From assembly GCA_027605045.1 (NCBI GenBank), contig JAQFWX010000107.1, positions 53,163-117,162 on the forward strand: 64,000 bases of DNA, written 5' to 3'. The stretch comes from Phallus indusiatus (taxonomy: Eukaryota > Basidiomycota > Agaricomycetes > Phallales > Phallaceae). Below the pieces are notes generated by a model that did no database searches, was not told the origin of the DNA, and saw only the letters and a program-made list of their open reading frames with translations. The position numbers and the translations under genes were made by a program. Positions 46,144 to 56,456 of this stretch are shown here, piece by piece; within the stretch, counting starts at the first letter, position 1; every line of letters starts with the position of its first letter.

Positions 46144-46938
46144 TCTTGTACGCTAGTGATCTCCTGATCCGGATAGAAGACGATCCAGTCAGTCAGTCAG
46201 TGTCGGCGACAATGGCATCCTGCACAGGGGTCTTGGATTCCGAGATCACCAGATTAAGTAGCCTTAAAAGCTGGCATATGCATGCGCCCCGAATCCGTCC
46301 GTTTTACTGGTTTATCTTACTGGGCACGCTTTGCGGTCATCGATCCTAGTGTTTTCTTTAGCGCTTGGGGATCCGCTTAGAACCCGGTGCTGTAAATGTG
46401 CGGAATCATGATGAAGGGATACGGAAAAGATTTCCTCGCGATGAGAAAGATGAGATATGTTGTTGATGAAATGATGGTCTACAAGGGTTTATACCTACTG
46501 CGGCTGCACCTGGACCAAATTCATGATGTTCCTACCTTCTCAAGGTACGACGCTAGGGTTTCTATGTCACGAACAAGTTGCTGCCAGTGATCCGCGAGGA
46601 CGTTTGAACCTGAGTCCATAATCTAGCATACATATTTTCTATATTTCGCACCCGAAAAATATGAGAACGCTTTTGCGGTCAAGAAAGTACGAAAGAAAAC
46701 TGTTACCAAGACTCTTTCCGCCATTCGGGCTCATGAGCCACGGACTGCCAGTAATCATGTAGTTATGGACTGAATCGCGTGATTCTCTTCGGAGAGATTG
46801 TCTATGTAGAGGGTCCAGTGAAAGCTCTTAGTGACGGAGAAGATTGCTACTGTATTAACAGTGCTAGTGAGATACTACGCTGTGGTTGATTCCCACGATC
46901 TATAAGCCATTTCGGCCCTGTCGTTGGCGGGCATCGTC
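46144..46938. other. intergenic, divergent promoters
   Basis: 795 bp between two divergent genes. A four-fold CAGT repeat occurs near 46186-46201. No spliced gene or RNA is recognised; it probably holds both promoters. Confidence 0.45.
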
Positions 46939-49900
46939 ATGGAGCACACAGCACAACTCGTCCGGACATACATGATCAATGACTCTCCCGGTGATTCGGA
47001 ATTAGATGAGATAGTTTCTGGCACGTAAAGCATTCACCCGAGATATACATTCGGACAAACCAAGATGACATTCGTTCAACAGATATAGCGTCGGGCAAGG
47101 CAACATTGCTGCACGTCGTCAAAAATCTTGGAGAGTTTCTGACATCAGAGAATGAGGACATTCGCGGAAAGGGTTGGAGAAATTTTCTTGATGCTTAATT
47201 TTCGGGTCTGACTGTTTCTCTCAGGCGTTGAACTTTTATCATCAGTCTTACAAAAATGCCCTTCGGACAAACTAACAAAACAAACAGGTTATTATTTAAA
47301 AGCTCTTCCCAATTGCCATTTTACTCAGCATTTTTTGCGTTATAGTTCATGTTCTTATTACATTCTATTGCGATAAACTCGACGATGTCGACACAATCAT
47401 TCCGGCTCTGAAAGGTCTTGTGCCACTGGTCAGCAGCGTAAACTGCACAGATGAAGATGCGATCCGGGTTTTGCTATCGTAAATAAGAATTCTCCCTATC
47501 AATACTTATAAATTTATATCAAGTCAGATTGTTTCAGAACATCAACATGCGAGCTCATGTGCAATCTAACCGCCTGCTGGTCTTCAAGATCGTGGATGGT
47601 CTTTTGGCGCTACATAGAGAAGGTTTACTGCGTCTTTTGTTACTTCTTTCTCTTTATTGATTCACTTTTCTTCACTATCAAGCTCTGAAGAACATGGGTA
47701 ACGACTTTTTACGAGGCTATCTTCGATTGGCCGAAGGCGAAAAAGACCCTCGAAACCTGATGATCGCGTTTTCAATTGCCAGAGTCATCCTAATCGAGTT
47801 CGATATTTCCAACTGTGTCGATGTTTGTGTTTTAGATGCCCAAAACATGGTTTGTTTGCTGACAATATATTCCAGGACTTTTTCGACATCACATTCTGCT
47901 ACTTCCCAATCAGTTTCCGACCTCCACCGGACGACCCTTACGGAATAACGGCAGAAGATTTGAAAAAGAGTTTAAGGTACTTCTAAAATGTTCCGATATA
48001 ATCGCTCATTTACCCTTTTCATCAGATCATGTTTATCTGCAACACCCAGATTTGGACCTCTGGCCATACCTCTATTTTTAGAAAAGCTTTCAGCCGGATC
48101 TGGAGCTACTAAGGTAGATACGCAGTATATCCAACACCTTTCTTTTCAATGACCAATCTTATCTTTGAAGCGTGACACAATGCAAACTATTTCCGAATGT
48201 CTTCCTGTTTATGGCACTACAGTTGCTCGTGATCACGCAAACAAATTATGGAGCGCTTTGAAAGTCGAGGTCAATAGTCCTTTGCACTTTCTGTTTAAAC
48301 TTTCGTCTCTTATTGGTACATCTAGATCTTTCAACCCATCGACCAGGAAACTGCTGACTGTGCTCTCGAAACTACCCAAATTCTTATCAAACTCATCTAT
48401 AAATCACAACTAGAAGACAAGGAAGGTGGCATAGATGGAATCGGAAAACATATAGTAGAGGAAAGTCTTGAGTATATCAAAGAACCTGAAAAAAGCAAAG
48501 CCAAACCGGCCGTAAAAGTCATGTCTGCTCTCATCCAGACGACACGTCAGTTTTCTCTTAACCCATAACTCATTATTCTGTCACTAATGAATCCCTCTTG
48601 TACAGCGTTCATCAGGAAATATGCGGTCTCCAAAGCAGTTCCTTGTTTGATAGCACTGTTTCGTGACCCAGCTGAGATAACCAACCGTTCTGCAACTTTG
48701 ACAGCATCAGAAACGATTATCGCTTCCGTCAAAGACGCTTTTGTGCCAAGATTGAATCATGCTGAAGACCCCAAGAAATATTCAGATGAAGCGGTTCTGG
48801 AAGAATTTAAAGATGACCTTTTAGGTATCTTTACTGTAGGACTCAAAACGACGGCCACCATTCCTCCTTCACTGAGAGGGCTAAATACGATTGCTCAAAT
48901 ACCCTCATATCTCACAGATGAGGAGCTAGGATTCATTGCGCATAACGTTAACGAAGTTTTAGAGGCAAAGGACGTTTCCGCGGATAACCGGTAAGGTTTC
49001 CATTTGCGTACCTTCCCATGGGTCATTACTTATCACAGCTCATAAAAATCTAATCTGCTAGAATATCTGCCCTTGACGTGTTATCCTCAATCTCCTCAAT
49101 CTCTCCCAAAATTGTCGAAGATTCGACTCTACCTTTACTCTTTAGTGCTCTCCCAGACACAGCCCCTTCTCGCGAATCTGTCTCCGATCATGTCCGCTAT
49201 CGCCAAATACTTGATAACTTGGTTTCACTCTGCACAACACCCTCACTATTCGAGACGTTCATAATCCGTCTGTCGACAAAGTTGGATCTTATATTCTCGC
49301 GGAGCAACGATGGCCTTCCTGATGTCGAAACAAATGCGGCTTATGTGCATTACATTCTCCTTAGTATATCTAAAACTTTGAAAGCAAAAAAACAACTAGG
49401 ACATGTGGATATACCCAAATATGTAGATCGGCTTTTACCTCGAATCTACAAACTCTTCGTTCAGGAGCAACAACGGTCGGAGAAAGGCACGACTATAAGC
49501 GATTATCCACAAGTTGTACAAGTCACCGGGAGAGTTATAGAACAAATAATTCAGACCGTACCTGCTGAGTAAGTGATGGAGTATGGAGGAGAGAGAAAGT
49601 CGCTGATCGTTCACTTTAACATAGTCAACAGGCTTTGTTTGCTTCATCTCTGCTTCATGCTTTTTTGAATGGTCAAGTGAAAGCATTGGCCAAACATCAC
49701 ATCACCATTGAAGCGCCCGTTTTGTTCGCAGTAAGGACTCGGTCTTCTCTTTAGTTGTCTTACGCGCACTAACGAAGGAAAAAAATTTCAGCCTTTTACT
49801 AATAAAGCTCAATATAAACTTGTTCCACTGTTCACGTTTCCCATTTTAGCTCTCAGGAAAGAGGTATAGTTCTCATATACGCAACTAGTTTGACTCTTTA

Positions 49901-51367
49901 GTCTCAAGTTTTTCGACGTAGATTCCGTTGCCTATCGATGATGAATCCGACCTTGTTTCAAAATTAGCAGCTTGGTCTCTAGATATTGGTTCAGGAGACA
50001 CGGAGGCTTTGAGTGCAATGCATGCCGTTGCATCACTGATCAACAAACGTGTCGGAGGTTAGAACAGATTTAAGTTTGGGAACGAATTATTATATTCTTA
50101 GTGTCTGTCTTGTAGGGTTATCTGGATTTCTCTCCCATCGGACTTTGGAGTTATGGGATCAATACATGGTTCACGAAGGTAAAGATGTTAAGCAACGGCG
50201 TCGGTTAATAAGACTATGGATATGGGTACAATCTGTTCCTCTTTTACCAAAAACGTGTTCTAATCTTTTCATATATGTAGATCACTAAAGCTTTGATGAT
50301 CCGCGATGATAGATCTTATAAGACATATGTCGATCAACTGTTTTCGCTTTTCACCAATAGCACTTTATCTTTACGATCGGAGGCTGCTAAAGCCTTGGGG
50401 AGATTGGAAAAGGCGGCGAGCATGTTTTGACGAAAAACAACTTTGCTGTTGTTAAAGTAAGTACTCACCTATTCCATCCGAGTCGAACGTTTTCGTATCT
50501 CGGCTTTGTTTTTGGTTTTAGGTTTTGTCCGTCCAAAAGTACTTTACTCAGGTACTGCCACGTTTGGTGGACGGTATCACATCCAACAAAGGTATCCTTT
50601 CTTTGTAAATTAATGTCCTGAACCAACTGCTTATATGTCTGTCTTTAGGTGATATCCAACAACAGGCACCTTATCTCATCGCGTTGACTTCCCTAATTAA
50701 ACCTATCCCTCAGGCCATTTATGCCCATCACATGCCCAAGGTTTGTTTGCTCATGTACACCAGTGCATTGCTTATTCTGAAATGCGAACAGCTCTTGCCT
50801 TTATTACTTCGTGGACTGGAACTACCTGATTTAGAACTACGGATTGATGTTATCGAAACGTTGCGCGCCACGTCATTGTCAAACAACGCAAGGCCAGCGG
50901 ATGAGGCAATCGTTACGATCATTTCAGAGCATGCTCCGAGTATTGCATTAGCAATGCTGAAAAACAGTCAAGTTTATAACCAACCTTTGAGTGTAAGTAC
51001 ATGCATGGCAGTGTATGTAATATGTATCGAGACCGCATTTCGTTGATCGCTTGTTTGCAGTCGAAGCTTCGTCAAGCGGCATTAAAGTATCTTGGTGTAC
51101 TACCAGAAGTTGTACGCTATGATATATTACATCCCTACAAAGCTCAGGTGCTGCGAGAGCTAGCAATTTGTCTCGACGATCCCAAACGGGACGTGAGGAA
51201 GGAAGCAGTTGATTCAAGGTATTGCATCGCTGAAAGCCTCTTCCTTCTTTTGCTAATTGACAACGTCATGCATTTAGGGCTGTCTGGTATGGGTATCTTC
51301 GCTGATTATTTTTTTCTCAAAACATTTGACAAAATTGCCTTCATGCAGGTTTTCGTACAATGGTTGA
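46939..51367 (+). CDS. MET18: MMS19, cytosolic Fe-S cluster targeting factor
   Basis: A gene with more than fifteen short introns. MMS19 is an all-helical HEAT-repeat protein of the CIA targeting complex that hands Fe-S clusters to DNA polymerases and helicases such as XPD. Supporting segments: SGKATLLHVVKNLGEFLTSE, ALKNMGNDFLRGYL..GEKDPRNLM, LSATPRFGPLAIPLFLEKLS, LLPLLLRGLELPDLELRIDV, LKYLGVLPEVVRYDILHPYK and LDDPKRDVRKEAVDSRAVWF at the C-terminus, all typical of the family. The first intron 47021-47082 needs a GC donor (CTG/GCACGT). Near 50397-50400 (G4) the frame is lost by one base between EAAKALG and EIGKGGEHVLTKNN. The last exons place the stop at 51365-51367. Confidence 0.92.
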
Positions 51368-52087
51368 AGTTGGGGATGAAGGTCGTGCATGTGTTAATTT
51401 TAATGTTTTACCTCGTTGCCGTAGCAGTCAACACACTGCTATCACACCAGATACTGAAATCGACATCGATGAGCAATTGGGGTCATCGGTGCTAATCGGC
51501 TCCCTACAGCTCAGTTTGAAACCACAAGTGTTATCGTGGAGTTTATTTATTATGTACTTAAGCATGTAATCACTGGAAGGAGAAAATAATTGAACACTTC
51601 GGTGATTGCGGTAGTACATGTATACCGCGGTATATCGACTCCACTAATTACCTCTAATTACTCGTAAGCAGTGCAGGAAAAAAGGGGATGAGAAACTGGC
51701 AGGGTCGCATGGCGGCTGTGTGTAGCACGTATGTCTGTGATTGGCAAAAATAGAAAAACTGTTCTTCTGCATAACTGAGTGTCCGTTAATGGGTACGAGT
51801 GTGTTTATACCATTCTGTATGTGTTGAATCCTTATACCAAGTGATGGAGGGAAATACCCTCAAGGCGCATGCGTTCGAAACACCACGCAAGGAAGTTGGT
51901 TCACGACGAACCTGATCGAGATTTAGGTGTGGCCCTGGAACGGGCTTTTGTGGCCGTCTGCTGTTTATGTATAAAAGCCTCCAAAATTCCCCATAAGTTT
52001 CAAATATCAAATTTTTTTTATCCACTTACTTTCATCCACTTATTAATCTATCTATTCACTTTTCATATCCTTAATTTTCTTGTCACA
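51368..52087. other. intergenic with TATA promoter
   Basis: 720 bp: MMS19 3' region, then the promoter of the secreted protein gene. A consensus TATAAAAG lies at 51970-51977, 111 bp before the ATG, followed by a T/C-rich leader. No other gene is seen. Confidence 0.6.
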
Positions 52088-52585
52088 ATGCGTTTCTCTT
52101 CCAACATCGTTCTTCTTGCTATTGCTTCAACTTCTGTAATTATCGATTCCGTCGTGGCCGCCCCATTGACGAGACCCAAAACTTTCCCTAAACGTGATGG
52201 AACCTCGTTCGCAGACGGTTTTACGGGACCAGTTACCGACGCGACCAATGCCATCAATACAGCCCAGCTAGATCTGACGGATATTGCTTCCAAGCTCGGG
52301 AAAATGGTGCAGGCTGTCAACACCGCGAACTCTTCATCTGACCCCCAGGTCAACTCCACGTTCAACGACCTTCTGCTCTCGGTTCAAACATTCACTAAGG
52401 ATGCCAATGCCATAGGACAAGCCGCGTCAGAGATCCAGAATACATTGAGTGGGGATGGCTCCGGAGACAGCAATAGCGATGGAAGCGTAAATGACAACAT
52501 CGCTAATAATAACGGAACTGACAGCACCAATAACAACGGAGTTGACGATAGCAGCAACGATTCCGACGATTCCGACCCATTCTAA
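52088..52585 (+). CDS. small secreted protein
   Basis: Intronless, 165 residues. A clear signal peptide, MRFSSNIVLLAIASTSVIID followed by SVVAA, precedes APLTRPKTFPKRDG, where KR is a likely Kex2 cleavage site. The body (about residues 40-115) is helical with heptad-like spacing (ATNAINTAQLDLTDIASKLG; SVQTFTKDANAIGQAASEIQ) and contains two NxS/T sequons (NSS, NST). The last 45 residues are Asn/Asp/Ser/Gly-rich (NNNGTDSTNNNGVDDSSND). No cysteines are seen, so it is not a disulfide-rich effector or hydrophobin; helical organisation recalls HsbA-type surface-binding proteins only loosely. With a strong TATA promoter it may be highly or conditionally expressed. Function unknown. Confidence 0.75.
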   Translation: MRFSSNIVLLAIASTSVIIDSVVAAPLTRPKTFPKRDGTSFADGFTGPVTDATNAINTAQLDLTDIASKLGKMVQAVNTANSSSDPQVNSTFNDLLLSVQTFTKDANAIGQAASEIQNTLSGDGSGDSNSDGSVNDNIANNNGTDSTNNNGVDDSSNDSDDSDPF

Positions 52586-52962
52586 TGAGTTTGTTTATTC
52601 CACGCCCACACTGTTCGTTAAATTTTTCCTAACTCGTTTTTTCCACAGGCTTTTGGAATCTTCTTCAGTTGTCCAGCGATTGTTTGTTTAGCGTGCATGT
52701 AGTTTTGTTGCTTTTGTAACTTGTGTATTTGCCAAGAAGTTCTTGTAGCAATACAGAGCATTCATTTATTTGGGTAACATGTCAAGATAGAACTTTGAGA
52801 GTTTTGTGCAGCCAGTCGTAGCCTCTTTGTTGAATCTTTTGAGAAATCTTCTGAGAGCGTTGGCAGTGTGGCTTGTTGGCGGCTTGGTGGATGACCGTCT
52901 CCAGCCATCGATTAGTAAGCAGAGGTTTGTACAGAGCGACCATCGTGCAGTGCGACCATCGT
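52586..52962. other. intergenic
   Basis: 377 bp between two genes in the same direction. Nothing specific is recognised. Confidence 0.4.
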
Positions 52963-54624
52963 ATGCGTGTTCGACTGTTATGGCCATCGCCGGCTTTCTA
53001 CCGCTCATTTTCATCCTCAATACCGCGCCGCCAGTCTCGCAAAGACAGATTCAACTTCAACGACTCCGTCTTCGATGAGCGGGCTATCCCGAACTATTCC
53101 CAGTTCAAACGGGTTACTGCTCTAGACCTCGCTAAATCGAAAGAGTATCCCAAAAATGTGACCATGCTCGTCCGAGATTTCATACAAGATTCGTTATATA
53201 ATCCCCATTATGGCTATTTCTCCAGACAGGCCGTCATTTTTTCTTCGAAAGATCCTCTCAATTTTCCGTCTGTCCGCAATGCGAGAGAGTTGGAAAGCCA
53301 CATCGTTCAGACCTATGGCTCTTACGGCAATCCCTCACGACACGGAGGTCCTGGTCGACAGGTCTGGCACACGCCAACAGAGCTCTTCAAGGTTCGATTT
53401 TGTCCCTGTAATCGTCTTCCCCCATTGACTTGGAACACTGAATAAAAGAGGATTTATAGCCGTGGTATGGTCGCGCTATTGCACAATTTATACTGTCAGA
53501 ATACATGCTCAAAAGCTATCCTTACGACGACCTTGTCATATACGAAGTCGGCGCGGGTAACGGCACCTTAGCAAATGACATTCTCAACTTCGTCCAGCAG
53601 GAATATCCCCCCGAAGTGTACGAGCGAATACGATACAGCATTATCGAAATCAGCCCTCAGCTAGCCAAAATTCAGGAAAAGCGGCTCAAAACACATCCAA
53701 ATGTTAAAGTCTTCAATAAAAGCGTGTTTGATTGGGAAACGCGTGATAATTCTGCTTGTTTCTTCATAGCTTTAGAGGTCATTGTACGTGAACGATTTCT
53801 TTTATTCTCTCTTCCTTTTTTTTGATTTTTCTGTCACTTCACTACAGGACAATTTCCCCCATGATGAAATTCGGTATTCAATGCAGACAAGAGAGCCATA
53901 TCAGGGCGTAGTCGCCATCGACGAATGGGGAGATTTTTATCAGCTCTACGAACCTATCACCGATCCGTTAATATCCACTTTTCTTAACCAACGAACCGCG
54001 TTAGGCTACGTCTCTCCGGCCATACCACCAGCTTCTCCCTTCCTTCGCCGTCTCAAAGCATCCCTTCCATTCGCACCTAACCTTTCAAAATCTGAATTCA
54101 TCCCAACCCGCCTATTAGAACTTCTTCACATACTACGAAACAAATTTCCTCGACATCGACTTCTCCTTTCTGACTTTTCTTCTTTACCTGACACCATACC
54201 GGGATATTATGCTCCCGTCGTCCAAACACGCATACGCGATGTCATGGTACCCTGTCAAACATTCCTCGTCAAACAGGGCTTTTTTGACATATTCTTTCCA
54301 ACACAATTTGACCTGCTACGAGACATGTACGAACATGTCATGTCGAAGCTTTATACCGATTCGCAGGAAGGAAGTAGAGCTTCTCCTTTGCTTACTATGG
54401 CTGCACCTAGCAACCTGGGTGCCAACTTCTTTTTCTCGCACTACAGAAGACCATTAACTGATACAATAACCTCCACTAGTGGGTTACCTGTTGGCGGACA
54501 TAGGTCAAACGTTTTCTCTCACAAAGAGTTTATGCAGACATACGCTACTCTATCACAAACTCGCCTAAAAAACGGGGAGAATCCATTATTAGAGTATTAT
54601 CAGAATGTTAAATTTCTCTTCTGA
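52963..54624 (+). CDS. NDUFAF7/MidA mitochondrial protein arginine methyltransferase
   Basis: Exons 52963-53391, 53460-53783, 53848-54624. The N-terminus MRVRLLWPSPAFYRSFSSSI is a typical mitochondrial targeting sequence. The MidA family core follows: DFIQDSLYNPHYGYFSRQAV, then WYGRAIAQF, the SAM-binding glycine motif IYEVGAGNGTLANDIL, YSIIEISPQLAKIQEKRL and the short EVIDNFPHDEIRY segment (family EVLDNLPHD). NDUFAF7 symmetrically dimethylates an arginine of complex I subunit NDUFS2 during assembly. The C-terminal domain (NKFPRHRLLLSDFSSLPDTI, LVKQGFFDIFFPTQFDLL) is complete. The gene ends LEYYQNVKFLF. Confidence 0.93.
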
Positions 54625-54856
54625 TTTTATTTGTTCCTTTGAGAATGTAGTTAGGATGTTATTATCATCTGTGTGTGTGTGCGCGCGTGTGTGAGAGAGA
54701 AGTAATTAATTATGATGATGTGTATAGCGAACATGTACGATGGATATTAATGCAGACACAAATAAACAGACAAAACGAAATATAGACAAAATGCATCTAA
54801 GAGAATTCGAAAGATAACCTTTGATGCTATGTATATATATTAACTTCATGAATTGA

Positions 54857-56242
54857 TTAAGATGCGGCCATAATAGCTTGTGTCTTTCTTCCTGCTTCGG
54901 CTAAAACGAGTTCGAACGCTGATAGCTCGTCTTGCATGACTTGTTGAAGCCGTCGACCTTTCTTATATCCAAGATTATTAGTGGTGGTGGTCGTATTCGA
55001 GCCTGTTTTGTAGAGCACACTTTCAAGAACACCGTTGATTCCTCCCGCTGCTTCCCATTTCTCTATTCGATCCATGCTACGTTCCGCGCTTTCGGATTCG
55101 GCTCTCCACCCACCCAACTTGTTTTTCAAAGCGCGGATTTTCCGACCAGCTTCGGCGGTGGCGGCTGCCGTGACCTGGGTATTCTCGACGACGGTGGTCA
55201 ATGACTGGACTAGCGACTGCGTCAAAGAGCGCATATTAGAAAGTTGGGCGATAGCATTTGAAGGAGTCGGATTGTTAGAGAACGAATCCACCAATAAACT
55301 TGTCGATGATTCCCTGGCATGCGAATACGAATTCTGGCGACGGTGAGCGTGTCTATAATCCAATGTATCGTCGTCGTCGCCCAGAACCCGTTGTGGATCC
55401 AGTTCCCAATCAGCAGTGGTATCATGATCTTCTTCTTCCGCGACAGTGTGTAGCGCACGGCCACCAGGGCCAGTTTCCGCTGCTTTTACCTCCCTTTCTC
55501 CAGAATCGTCCCCAATACCATAACCATCTATTGTATCCAGCTCTTCTAGTTCTCCCAATACATCATTCCCACCACTCTGACCAGCAATCCTTCTAAACTC
55601 TTTCTCCACTTCGCGCAGCTCGCGAACTTGTCCTTCCCGTTCTCGAGTATTGTCGTTAATCTTTCGAATAAAATCCGATGCCAGTCGTTCTATTGATAAC
55701 TCTCCACCTGGAGTGGGTATAGATGCGGCAGTAGGCGGGGATATCGACGGTGAAGTATCGGTATCCAAACATCGTAGATGCTCAATAAAAAGATCGGTTG
55801 TTTGAAGGTCTTGGTTGAGAACCGCTAACGGGTCCTGGGGTATTGTCCGTGTAACAACTGGAGAGTGCACGACAGGTGGGTCATAGGCTATACCGCCGTT
55901 AGCACCACTCCAATAAGAGACATCAGCCTCAAGTTCGTCGTTCAAAGCTACCGTGTCTAGTGGCGCGTCTGCTAAAATAGTGGACTCTTCTTCTGCTTCG
56001 ACACCTTCTTCCGCGCCATCGTCAAATTCTATTCCAAATTCATCTGCTAATAATCGAGACGCAGTCGTTGGTTCAGGCATTAATGCAGCTGCGAGCTCGT
56101 GCGCCAGACTCGCCGTTCGACCGTTTCCATCGCCATGTAATAAAGCTTTCGATCGTGCTTTGGAAATGCTCTGTGAAGGACCTTTTGCAGGTGCAGAAGA
56201 AGTATGTCGAGAATTGGATGAAAACTCGTCGAAGAGTGACAT
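54857..56242 (-). CDS. coiled-coil hypothetical protein
   Basis: Single-exon frame of 461 residues, unusual in this intron-rich window. It begins MSLFDEFSSNSRHTSSAPAK, has an acidic middle, a helix with ELREVEKEFRRIAGQSGGND, and a long C-terminal helix-rich region (LTQSLVQSLTTVVENTQVTA; GRKIRALKNKLGGWRAESES; RSMDRIEKWEAAGGINGVLE; QQVMQDELSAFELVLAEAGR). The arrangement suggests a cytoplasmic scaffold or tether. I do not recognise a named family. It ends towards NDUFAF7 and follows the CLC channel gene on the same strand, 214 bp downstream of its stop. Confidence 0.7.
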   Translation of the reverse strand: MSLFDEFSSNSRHTSSAPAKGPSQSISKARSKALLHGDGNGRTASLAHELAAALMPEPTTASRLLADEFGIEFDDGAEEGVEAEEESTILADAPLDTVALNDELEADVSYWSGANGGIAYDPPVVHSPVVTRTIPQDPLAVLNQDLQTTDLFIEHLRCLDTDTSPSISPPTAASIPTPGGELSIERLASDFIRKINDNTREREGQVRELREVEKEFRRIAGQSGGNDVLGELEELDTIDGYGIGDDSGEREVKAAETGPGGRALHTVAEEEDHDTTADWELDPQRVLGDDDDTLDYRHAHRRQNSYSHARESSTSLLVDSFSNNPTPSNAIAQLSNMRSLTQSLVQSLTTVVENTQVTAAATAEAGRKIRALKNKLGGWRAESESAERSMDRIEKWEAAGGINGVLESVLYKTGSNTTTTTNNLGYKKGRRLQQVMQDELSAFELVLAEAGRKTQAIMAAS

Positions 56243-56456
56243 TGTGTGGGTTTCGTTGGGCGAGGCGATGGTGGCTGTTGAATTGGTTTTTCAATGGAGC
56301 GCGTTACAGCTTTGATGTGCTTACATCACCCATCAACTCAAAGAGTCCACAAAGGGTAATGACCTGAAATTACATGACAAAATTTTAACTAAATAATAGG
56401 ACAACTCGGGATAATTAGGAAAAACGTTAAATTAATGGATGGTATAGTCCCTCAAT

